Shown in pieces: positions 49,707 through 59,284 of a DNA stretch of 64,000 bases. This DNA comes from Gremmenia infestans. Taxonomy: Eukaryota > Ascomycota > Leotiomycetes > Helotiales > Hamatocanthoscyphaceae. The stretch's first letter is position 1, and each line of letters opens with the position of its first letter. Both the position numbers and the translations under genes were made by a program. Location of the stretch: assembly GCA_032629725.1 (NCBI GenBank), contig JAFEVB010000002.1, positions 868,001 through 932,000 on the forward strand, written 5' to 3'. Below the pieces are notes generated by a model. It was not told the origin of the DNA and did no database searches. It saw nothing but the letters and a program-made list of their open reading frames with translations.

Positions 49707-51350
49707 ATGAGCGCGCCCTTCACGCCCTTCGCGAGACACCACGAGGGCATTTCTTATGGGCCTTTTAGTTTCCTGAATCCTACAATCAAGAAGCTTCCCT
49801 TCAATGCTAAGCCGTTCGAGACACACTCCAGTGAGGAGCGTTTAGAAGCCGAGGGCGATGATGCAACGAAACCCCCGAAAAATGCAAACGCTGAGCTCCG
49901 AGCTGAGGATGTACAACGAGAATTCAGAACTCGCGACAACAGAAAAGGTTAGACTCTCCTCAACCGATCACGAAAAGCAATTGTGTTGCTAACCTCTTCC
50001 TTATCATTCAGGTCGACATGCCATATTCGTCGTTCCCGATATTGCGAACAACCCCAAATACCTCACACCCCCTGCCACGAACAGTTTTAGAGAGGTGTTG
50101 AAGGGGATATGGCGAATGTTCAGCTTATACCCGTATTGGGACGTCTCGTATTTGGTGGCTATTGTGTTCACACTGGGATCTGTGGTCTGGTGTATCAATG
50201 CCTTCTTTGTTTGGCTGCCACTTCAATCCCCCTCCACCGAGTTTAAGGGTGAGATCACTGATGCCGGTGGCATAACTTCTTTCATTGGTGCTACGATATT
50301 CGAACTCGGGTCCATATTGTTGATGATCGAGGCTGTCAATGAGGACCGCTCGGATTGCTTTGGTTGGGCGTTAGAGGAAGTATTGGAGGAGAATGGCCTG
50401 CTTAGGTTGCGTCCAGATGGTTGTACTCATCATCACGGAAACAAGAAAAATCTCGTGGGAAAGGGCAAGGCATTAAAAGGTTGTTTGCCCCACTCGCTGT
50501 CACACATTCTTGCTAATGTAGATATTTCAGGTAAACCACCTCTTGACACGACTATGGCTCCAAAAGACCAACCAAGTTCATCGTCTGCTAGTACGTGGAT
50601 ATGGTCTCCTACCTTCCATGAATTGCGGACGCATTACCTCAAAGAGGTCGGCTTTCTTGCCTGTCTCTCACAAATGATAGGTTAGTCACTCCCACCCATG
50701 TCAATTATTAGTCTCTTACCCTTGTACAGGTGCAACCGTCTTCTGGATTGCGGGCTTCACTTCTTTGCCTCCAATATTTGATAGACTGACCTCAACCGCT
50801 GCCCAGAATGGAGCATACTGGGCGCCTCAAGTTATTGGGGGTAGTGGGTTTATCATTTCAGGCACACTCTTCATGCTAGAGACACAACAAAAATGGTATT
50901 TACCTGCACCCAGAGTTCTGGGCTGGCATATCGGTGTTTGGAATTTGATAGGAGTAAGTCATCAGTCTCTAATATCTACCTGTGCTGACTGTTTGTGTCA
51001 AAAGGGAATCGGCTTCACACTCTGCGGTGCTCTAGGCTTCGCAAGTGCGAATAGTGGATGCGTATACCAAGGAAGTTTGGCAACCTTTTGGGGATCCTGG
51101 TGCTTTTTAATTGGCAGTGTCATTCAGGTAGGCCATTCATTAAAAGCATGTCCACCCCCTGTGTCGACAGGTCTGAGATTGTGCAGATTTGCTCTCTTCT
51201 CGAGACATTTCTCATTGCTTTTCAATCATTGCTGCGCTCCCGAAATTCTCCTCCAGGAAATAAAGGCTGATTAAATGTTTGTCGCAGTGGTATGAGAGCT
51301 TAGATAAGCACCCGGTTGATGTAACAGAAGGGGAAGGCAAAGCTGCTTAG
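49707..51350 (+). CDS. Six-TM fungal integral membrane protein, unknown function
   Basis: The model is join(49707..49947, 50012..50479, 50531..50680, 50730..50953, 51005..51127, 51288..51350), 422 residues. After a hydrophilic N-terminus (about 95 residues, Glu/Asp/Lys-rich) there are six hydrophobic helices: YLVAIVFTLGSVVWCINAFF, ITSFIGATIFELGSILLMIE, GFLACLSQMIGATVFWIAGF, IGGSGFIISGTLFML, WHIGVWNLIGGIGFTLCGAL, and FWGSWCFLIGSVIQ. Introns interrupt or border four of these. A His cluster (CTHHHGNKK) sits in the loop between helices 2 and 3. The layout, a pair of two-helix units followed by SWCFLIGS near the end, recalls widespread uncharacterised ascomycete membrane proteins, but I cannot assign a function. 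The last exon (WYESLDKHP) is 63 nt after a 160-bp intron. Confidence 0.83.
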
Positions 51351-52902
51351 CGTTGCATTATATTGGATGGGTATATGCCGTTAAGCAAGAGGGTAGTGCT
51401 CAATCGGTTTGCATACAATGTACACTCCCATAAGTTTCTCGAATATGAAAAGGTGAAATGGATGTCCACTTCGGTTGATACGTCACAGGATTTGAATTTG
51501 TTTCAGACCACATCACTGTTCTAGGCAACCGAAGAACGCCAGAATCGGCAGGTCGCCTCGATCCCCCAGGTTTCAGCTCGTGCGGATTCCCGTATTTCGT
51601 TACCCATCTCAAATTCTTCCCAGGTCATCTTGGGTCAGCCGCCGCATGTCAAGTGTTGTCCACTGGCCTGGGCAGATTTACCCCTCGTTCGGCAGCTGCC
51701 CTATCTCGCTCTTACCGGCGGTACACCACATTATCAGCCAAGCTGGATGGGAAAGCGAGCCGGCCCGAGCCCCGAACCTATCCCAGTCTTGGGCTGCCAG
51801 ATGGGACCTCAATATTTTGTTTCCAAGTCTGGTAAATGTAGTACAGCACCGGAAAGACAGGCAAGACAGGGAGGGCATCTGTCAAGCAGGAGCAAGAGAT
51901 CCGGTAACATCTCGATTCAGGAGCCCTCTGCTTATGCATGCGTTCCCGATTCGAATTGCCGGTTTCAAAGCGTATTTTACACTGTCGGTCGGGATCTAAT
52001 ATATTCATAGCCGTGGTCACGTGACTCCCTGCTCTCCCTGTTTTGGGGAAGAGAAATGCTCGCCGCTTTGAAATGGCGGCATGGGGCGAAGAGACACATC
52101 TGCATCATGCAGGGTGTTTTTCGTGCATACGGTAGCACCACTTGCGACGCGAGGCTACTGGGCTTTTTCTCTCCAAGAGGGATGGCTGAGCACTTGTGGC
52201 ACGGTTTTGCTACTACCTGGCGTGATTCGGGTGCTTCGAGGACATGGCTAGAAGCGCTTCTACCTCCAGGATTACCCAAGCAATGGTATTGCAGAGAACA
52301 TGGTCAAGAGGAGAAGTCAGAGATTTTTCCGGTTCTTGACTTTTCTCCCTCCGAAGTATAATGAGCTCGCAGGTTGTTCGGACCCACCGAACCCTTTTAA
52401 CCCTTTTAAGCCTTTGTGAGAGATCGGAAAATGACAAGATCGACGAGAAGATGCATAGCAAACAGTTCGGTGGTGAGGAATCATTAGGATACCACATTAA
52501 TAGGATACCGAAGCCCTATTTTTGCATTGTAAAGCTACCAAAAGCAGACTTTGTTTGGTACAGCCTCATGACTTGCATGCTGCACTAGTCTAGCCTCCCC
52601 AACCACAATGGCTCGATAGTCGCTGGCTCCTCTTCTTCAACCCTGGTGACCCAAGCAAGAAGAAGTTTTCGGAAGATTATGTTGGTATATTTTTTATTTC
52701 TCGCTACGGAGTAGTTTCATAGGTACATAAATTACTGTCTGCATATGTAGCTCTCATTCATACAGATATCCATACCGTAGTCTTATCTACCCCTCATGCT
52801 CCACGCACCTCTTCAACTCCAAATAATCAGGGTGCTCCTGCCTTTCCCAGCTCGGATCATCTACTGCCTCGGGCACGGTCTGTTGATGCGCGCAAAGAAA
52901 GG

Positions 52903-52933
52903 TGCAGTACAGCGCAGTGCAGTGCAGTGCAGC
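52903..52933. repeat. (GTGCA)n short array
   Basis: About five GCAGT/GTGCA units with one or two changes. Confidence 0.7.
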
Positions 52934-53130
52934 GCCGCGCCTTAGTACTAAAAGTTAGGCAGAGCAGACGCATTTCGATGATTCGGTACGAAATATCTCG
53001 GGGTCGTTGATGAGATGTTACTTCGTACTTCGTACGTTGTGGTTCGTCTGTCCGTGCGCGGGGAAGCCCGTCTGCCAGTACAGTACAGTACGGAGTATAG
53101 TGCCATGCTATGCTTCTTTTCGTCACAGTA

Positions 53131-53195
53131 CATCCCATCCCATCCCATCCCATCCCATCACATCACATCACATCACATCACATCACATCACATCC
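53131..53195. repeat. Compound pentanucleotide satellite (CATCC)n(CATCA)n
   Basis: Five to six CATCC units pass without a break into about seven CATCA units. A single-base change in the unit has been spread by slippage. Confidence 0.92.
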
Positions 53196-53614
53196 CTCTC
53201 AATTTAACTTTTTTCTTACTATGTGTGGCCGTTTATCAACATCCCGAGCTTTGGGTGCAAGTGCCCAACCCAACGTATGAGCCATTTGTCTTTCATTTCC
53301 TATTTGTTGCAAGCTTAAGATAAAGTTTACTACTACCGGTACTACTTACTGACTGGCCGTCTAATGGGGTACCCGTCTAATGTATCTGATTTCCAATTGC
53401 GCACCGTTATCCTTTCTAGTTTATGATTAAGACTTGACTTGGACTTGGACTTGGTACGGAGTATCAAAATAATACAGCGTACATGTTACACTCCTGGAAG
53501 GCAGTATTTGCCCTCCTACATGGCCGGTAATAATAAAGCGTGGGATACACGTGCTGAGGACATTAACAGTGGAGCCCGTCCTCTCGGCGGGAAACAGAAC
53601 ATGGTTCTTTTCTA

Positions 53615-53850
53615 CTCCCCCCCCCCTTTAATAAAGAGCATTTGTGGGTTATTCTACCGTAAATACAAGGGGGGCTAAGCCAATGATATCACTATAGCCA
53701 GGGCTTAGTGGGACTTTACAAAGACCTTACGGAGTACAAGTACCCTTTAGGGCCGGCACGGGCTACCAGCAAGGGCTCTAGCCATTCAGTTCTATAAATT
53801 TCTACGTATTGTGGGGATTTGACCCACAAATGCTCTTTATTAAGGGAGAG
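53615..53850. mobile_element. TA-flanked MITE, 236 bp (Tc1/mariner-like)
   Basis: The left end (53615-53649) and the inverted right end (53821-53850) share an exact 22-bp match containing TTAATAAAGAGCATTTGTGG, and outward of it both continue with CTC-C-run sequence to a TA dinucleotide on each side (53613-53614, 53851-53852). The left arm is longer by a C-run expansion. The interior of about 170 bp has no coding capacity. TA flanks and CTCCC-type ends are typical of non-autonomous Tc1/mariner elements. A copy of TACGGAGTAC lies inside (53729-53738). Confidence 0.8.
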
Positions 53851-54007
53851 TACGGAGTGAGGTACTGTATGTGGAGGATCATTCAGCGAGACCGTGGGAA
53901 CGCGGAGAATTAGAGCAAGATACAGTATCTCCGTTTGGGCTCTAATGGATCATCCATCATGGCGCTTTTCGGCTTCTTCTGGAATCTGGAATTCCCCACC
54001 GAGTCTA

Positions 54008-54134
54008 CTTCGTCCCAAGCGTAACTATTCCGCCAAGGATTCTATAGCAGGGGGGTAAAGAACAGTGGTAAACGCACCAAAGCAAGGCCCCCTTGCCTTG
54101 TTTTCTTGGCGGAATAGTTACGCCTGGGACAAAG
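54008..54134. mobile_element. TA-flanked MITE, 127 bp
   Basis: Terminal inverted repeats of about 30 bp differ at two positions: left CTTCGTCCCAAGCGTAAC..., right (inverted) CTTTGTCCCAGGCGTAAC..., both continuing ACTATTCCGCCAAG. TA flanks each end (54006-54007 and 54135-54136). The interior is about 65 bp and non-coding, with a small CAAGG/CCTTG palindrome. The size, long TIRs and TA target are those of a Tc1/mariner-type MITE distinct from the 236-bp neighbour. Confidence 0.85.
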
Positions 54135-55045
54135 TACTTCGTAGAAGATATCTAAGGTACCTTAGTTTACACATGACATGGTAACGACGCAGCAGGGGTA
54201 AAGGTACTGTAGTACAATACGGTACATGAACTTACTGTACTGTATGCTTAAAATACAAAGTAAGGGTTTCCTTCAAGGAAGATGGAAGATTACCTAGGCA
54301 GGCTATCTGTGGGGAGCCTTCTAGACGCTTGCCCTATTCTCTTGCTTGCATCTTCCCGCCGGGTGGTTTGGTGGCTTTGGGGAAGGTGCCGCCGTTTCAG
54401 GAGGGCTACGGGGGGGGGGCTGCGTGGGGGTTCTATTGCATCGTGGGGTGCGTTGGGACATGTATATGCGATAGACAATCTTTTAGAGCAAGCTATCACA
54501 TCACATTTGATTATTACTCGACACGCTCGCAACAGGTGGGATCTCGGGTCCAAGAATTCGATCTCGCTGTTTGCTGTGCTGGCTCTGCCTTGCTGAAGCC
54601 CCTTTTCCGCGCTCTATCTAGTTCATGCCATGCTGCCTCCTATTGCTGTTTCATTGGGCTCCCGATATGGATTTAGATGAGTAGTGAAAATTTTAAAGAC
54701 ATGAAAGCTCGCAGCAAGCAAGAGATACGTTTCCAAAAATGCGCCAGTGAACACCAACCCCTGTGTTGAACCGACGGGAGTAGATTCCTTCTTTGGGGGG
54801 TTTCGACTCGAGACCCGTCGGTTTTTCATGATACGCCATATGCCTCCTGTTTTGGTACTCCGTTCGCCAATTCAGGTTGAAATTCGTGCAACGCTGTAGA
54901 AGATGGAAGGGGCGTCGTCAAGGGTATGATGGGGAGGGCCATAAATTCGTGGGGGAAAAGCTACCATGGCTTCTTGGAAATGGGTTCATTATCTTCGGGC
55001 ATGCTCCCAGAGCACTCCCTATGGCCGCCTCAAATTACAGCCTTC

Positions 55046-55845
55046 TCATAATATGACACACTTCCTCTTATCTCCTTTCGCACGGTCATTGCGGTAAGTC
55101 CTTGTGTTGTCCCTTTGAAGCCCATCGCCTGAGCCGTTTCGTGTACCTCTTCCGGTCCCTTGCATTGATCTTGGGCTGTTCTGCATGCGTTGCCGGCGCA
55201 ATTGCCTCACAACGTCATAAAAAGCCTTCTCGACATTGATGTAGTTCTTTGCGGATGCTTCAACAAATTCGCATCCCAATTCTCGTGCTAGAGCATGCCC
55301 TTCTTGTGTAGAGACTTCCCGCTCTGTCACTCTATCACTCTTGTTCCCAACCAACATTATTGGAACCGGCGCTAAAGGCATGTTTGACGATATTGGGGAT
55401 CCTGGATACGAAGGTGATGAGGCCGTAGATTCTTTAACTCGCTGGATCTGGTTATGGAATCTCGTAATACGGGTGAAAGATGATCGTGAGGAAATGCTGT
55501 AGACCAGTACGAAGCCTTCTCCGTCACGGATCCATTGGTCCCGTAAAGCTGTGTATTCCTCCTGACCGGCTGTATCGAGGACTTCTAGCATGCAAGATTG
55601 TCCATCTATCACTACTTGCTTTCTATAAGAATCTTCGATTGTAGGATCATACTGCACACAGAAAAGTAAGCATGAGTCTTTGGTGTCACAGGTGTGAAGG
55701 GAGAATTGAGGGGCCCGGGAGAGGGAAAATGTTTGCTTACAGTTTCAACGAAATGTTGCAAAGTAAGTTGTATAGTCAAGGCTGTCTTCCCAACACCTCC
55801 ATCTCCTAGCACCACCAGCTTGTAGAGCACCATCTTGCCGGCCAT
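55046..55845 (-). CDS. ras2: Ras GTPase, RasB/Ras2 type
   Basis: A small GTPase controlling polarity and hyphal growth. The model is complement(55046..55651, 55741..55845), 236 residues. G1 GDGGVGKT at residues 14-21, effector [10 protein letters not shown]3 DTAGQEEY, G4 NKSD, G5 ASAKN, and a prenylation box CVIL at the end. An insert of about 25 residues ([18 protein letters not shown]...) precedes G4; a Ser/Pro insert of this sort is known in RasB-type proteins of filamentous fungi and separates them from RasA. The only intron, 89 bp, falls at VET|YDPT, a site seen in other Ras genes. The hypervariable tail is basic, with no Cys before the CAAX. The leader upstream (55846-57200) is long and repeat-rich. 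Confidence 0.95.
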
Positions 55846-56587
55846 GATGTGTGATGTTGTCAATTCGAGGGGGAACGGAATAAAGCTGGCAAGAGAACTT
55901 GAGACGAGATGGCAGAGATTAGGTAGGGAGGAATCAAATCGAGAGATGTCTCCTCGAGATCTTTGAACAAAGGTCTGGATATACTCGCAGTGAAGATTTG
56001 TTTGTACTGGGTCCTGCTTTACTCCGAACAGGGAGGTTGAAGGAGCTCGGACGTCCGCTTGAAGAGGGTTTGGTGTGGTCAGGTCAGGTCAGGTCTGGTT
56101 GGGTCAAGCGTCGATACCGGTAGTGGCCGATAGCAATAAATAATGCCTGCCTTCCGCCGTCTACACACAGACAAGAGGAGACGAGACAGAGCAACAGAGA
56201 GAGAGAGAGCTTCAACAACGGGGGAGCAGACCAGAGCGGGGTGCGTGAACTAGCTTAAGCTTGCTTGATCAACAACGATCATGTATCTGCAGGCGTTATG
56301 CGCAACTCCGCCAGCGAATTATGTATGGGTTTGGTTGGTTCGGGCTATGTTTCGCTGTTCTGTTCGAGGGTGCGGGTACGGGTGCGGGCGCTGATCGAGT
56401 CTGTTGGCAGCAATGAATTATCGTGGAGTACTGTATAGGATGCGATAGTTTGGTGATAATGGTAAGAAGATAATAGCAGTAATAATAACAATAATAATAC
56501 TCGTAGTTGGGTGCAAGTGATTGGGGTGTTTGAGCTTTTAGGGAAGAGCTTGTTCGTCGGTGGGGTTGACAGAAGATGGCCCTGTAC

Positions 56588-56624
56588 TGTAGTCTGTAGT
56601 CTGTAGTCTGTAGTCTGTAGCTAA
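56588..56624. repeat. (CTGTAGT)n heptamer tandem repeat
   Basis: About five heptamer units in a row in the presumed RasB promoter. Confidence 0.8.
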
Positions 56625-56970
56625 GCTAATAAGCCTTTAGGCTTGGGCTTAGGCTAGGGATTGAGCTAGGAATTGGAAGAGATCCGCTGCCGAAGCGCTG
56701 GGAGGCGAGGCGAGGGGTCAGTAGGTACTGTAATACTCAGTAATTGAAGCTGGAGATAGAGGTGAGATTGCGACAAAGGTGATTATGGCAATGGCGACGG
56801 GGACTCGGAGAAGAAGATTCAAGTGCTTTCCTAGATCTGGCTGGAGGATACTGTAGATAGAAATTTCCATGCAGCAAGAAGCTACCTTACGCAAGCAAAA
56901 TCCTAAACTGTTTGCGCGTCTCCCAAAGTGCTGGAAGAAGCGAAGGGGAGGGCTTTAAAGCAGCGTCTGG

Positions 56971-57001
56971 AACAGGAGCAGGAGCAGGAGCAGGAGCAGG
57001 G
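56971..57001. repeat. (GGAGCA)n hexamer repeat
   Basis: Five GGAGCA/AGGAGC units. The minus-strand frame across it encodes a Leu run and is not a gene. Confidence 0.8.
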
Positions 57002-58037
57002 CAGGGTCAGGCCCAACCGGGGAAGGAGAGGAAGGGGGACATCGGCCTGAGGATAAGAAGTAAGTAAAACCTCCATAATCTATACCTAATAAGGTACCTA
57101 AGGCAGTTCGTGGTATACTGACTCGGAGTAGCTCTAGTGATAGCACGACGACTACTCAAGTCAAGTCAAGTATCGCAGTGTAGTGAAAGTGGGGGATCGC
57201 GTCGCGTCGGGTTCTTTGTCTTTCTGTGGCTGGCCAATTCACTGATGAATACACTTGCTAACCATCTTTTTTACATACTCGCAGGCTGATCCTATCCTAT
57301 CCTACCGAACAACTTAGAGAGACACGTCTAGGCTTTCATCACATGTGATGGGGAACTAGGTAGGTACGAGTACGGAGTATGAAGTGCTAGGTACTGTACT
57401 GGAGGTGCGGTTCGGTATGTCAATGCATCAATAAGAGGATGCTTGGCGAGGGTGAGGGTGAGAGTAAAGACATCATTAGCTACACAGGTACTATTATATT
57501 GTGCCCTAATCCGGGTCGGATGACTGACTGAATGATCTTGCTCACGAATTACATCTTCCAATCCTTGTGTCCGGGTAATATCGATGGAACTGGTCTGCTC
57601 TTTCCCGCCACGAAGTTATCCTTCACCAAGGCATGATCCATTCGGGGCAGTAGAGTATTGGGCAACCCTTTAAACAGATGAAATGCAATTGCCCTGCAAC
57701 AACTTCATTTTGAGAGGCCTATGGCTACTGGTTGAGAAGTAACAAGTCAAGGTACATATAAATCACTTGTAGCCTTGCCAGATGGCTGCTAAACAGCATT
57801 GAAACATCATCTTCTATTTGTACGAAATAAAGTCACGCTTTCAATAAAACCCCCATCCTGATATCATATCTCCTAAAAGTGCTCCACGGAATCCTCAATG
57901 CGCCGTCCTAAATCCCAACCAAGAATCTTAATATAGACATACGAAGCTCAGTGAAGTCGTCTTTGGAAACTGGAATCCGACTACAGTCGAATCAGAACAA
58001 ATGAATCCTCATCATGTGAGGCAGCCAATCTAACTGT

Positions 58038-59284
58038 TCACTCTTTCATTTCGTTTTCATCCCCAAACGGCGACCCCTTCCTCTCCATCCCGTTGGCCTT
58101 CGACTTCTTCGTTGCCTCTTCAATCACAGCACTAAGGGAACTATTGCTTTTCTGCCGAGAAACCGGCGGGTCTTTAAATGGCCCTTGCTCCATCGTAGGA
58201 GTATCGTCAATGATAGTGATGGCATGTGAATCTCGAGGAAGAAGACTTTCATGCATAGAAACGTCGTCCCCAGGTGCTGAGTTTTGTGGTGTCTTCTTAG
58301 GGCCGCTTTCTACTCGCACAACCTGTGGTCTGACTTGCGTTGCGGCGCTGGCGTTATTCAGGAAGGTTGATCCAACACTGAACGCAGGACTCGGGGGTCC
58401 GCCAATTCCGTATTTATCATAGTCGACACTGGGAACTGGCGGTGTGAGTTCCCCGGGTGTGCCACCTCCGGTGGTTTTCACACTGACGACTGCGGCCTTG
58501 CCCCTGATCACTGTCTGAGCTGGCACCGGAGAAACGACAGCATTCTTTCCATAGATAGTGGACGCAACACTATTCCTTGCGTAAGAAGTCCGATCACTAA
58601 TACCGGAATAGGTAGAGTCCCGCAGGTCTCCAGGCATAAAGAAATGTTCTTGTTCGTATCGTGGTGTACTGGAAGCTGACGATAACGCAATTGGAATCGG
58701 AGGAACGGGAGGTACTAAGAGGCCAGGCGTTGACGGTGCAGATCGGTTCGTAACTCCTGGAATATATGCGATTTGAATGATGTTAGAAGCCCTGGTCAGG
58801 ACGGTGGAGGCAATAGAAGCCACTGTGTGTGTTGAAGCCCTTGCATCCCGTCGCATTGTGAACTCCTTCTCTGCTGCTGTTTGCTCCTCTTGCTCCTCAA
58901 TCCAGTCTTCTTGTTCATATTGTTGTCTCTTGTTCTTGATACAGAATCTCCAGACCAGATATGTCACAGCCGCTATAGCCAATATTCCTCCGATGACACC
59001 GCCGGCGATCGCTCCTACGTTTGGGCCAGAACTTGACGACTTGGAGGAGCTGCTTGTAGTGGTGGCCGCCGCGGCTGCGGCTACACACTGAGTTTTCTGG
59101 CATTCGTCGCACGTGGGCGGAAGAAGTGCACATTGGAAGCCATTGTCACAGGAAGGACATGAGGGCGACTCCGGACCACAAACCACGCATCGTCGGAAAA
59201 GGCTATTGTAAGAGGCTACAGGAAGGTCAGTATTGACAGTATTGGGCGCCAAGTGGAGGGGAGCTGACCTGGTAAAAAGGCCAT
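58038..59284 (-). CDS. opy2: Opy2-like membrane anchor protein of MAPK signalling
   Basis: Opy2 anchors Ste50 at the plasma membrane and feeds the HOG and filamentation MAPK pathways. The model is complement(58038..59215, 59269..59284), 397 residues. After MAFLPASYNSLF the extracellular Cys domain runs RRCVVCGPESPSCPSC, GFQCALLPPTCDECQKTQC (eight Cys, about 15-50), followed by an Ala/Ser/Thr linker, one transmembrane segment (NVGAIAGGVIGGILAIAAVTYL, about 70-92) and a long cytoplasmic tail rich in Ser/Pro. The first exon is only 16 nt; its 53-bp intron has a TACTGAC branch site and TGTAG acceptor. An unspliced start at 59327 (MITQLICF) reads through the intron and is less likely. No cleavable signal peptide is present. 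Confidence 0.87.

Larger units (their letters stand above)
51351..55045. other. Accessory 3.7-kb intergenic region with two MITEs and satellites
   Basis: No gene supported. It holds two inverted-repeat elements (53615-53850 and 54008-54134), a CATCC/CATCA array, a GTGCA array and four of the ten exact TACGGAGTA-type motifs. It separates the membrane-protein gene from the RasB gene (convergent). Confidence 0.6.
55846..58037. other. 2.2 kb upstream of RasB, repeat-rich, no gene
   Basis: It contains GGTCA units (56083-56097), an AATAAT stretch near 56476-56500, five CTGTAGT units (56588-56624), GGAGCA units (56971-57001) and a TACGGAGTA motif at 57371. It should hold the RasB promoter and a long leader, and the Opy2 3' UTR. 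No frame has coding support. Confidence 0.5.

Noticed and set aside
51580..52010. Three overlapping plus-strand frames of 60-139 residues
   Set aside because: No recognisable domain, mutually overlapping, and no splice structure that improves them.
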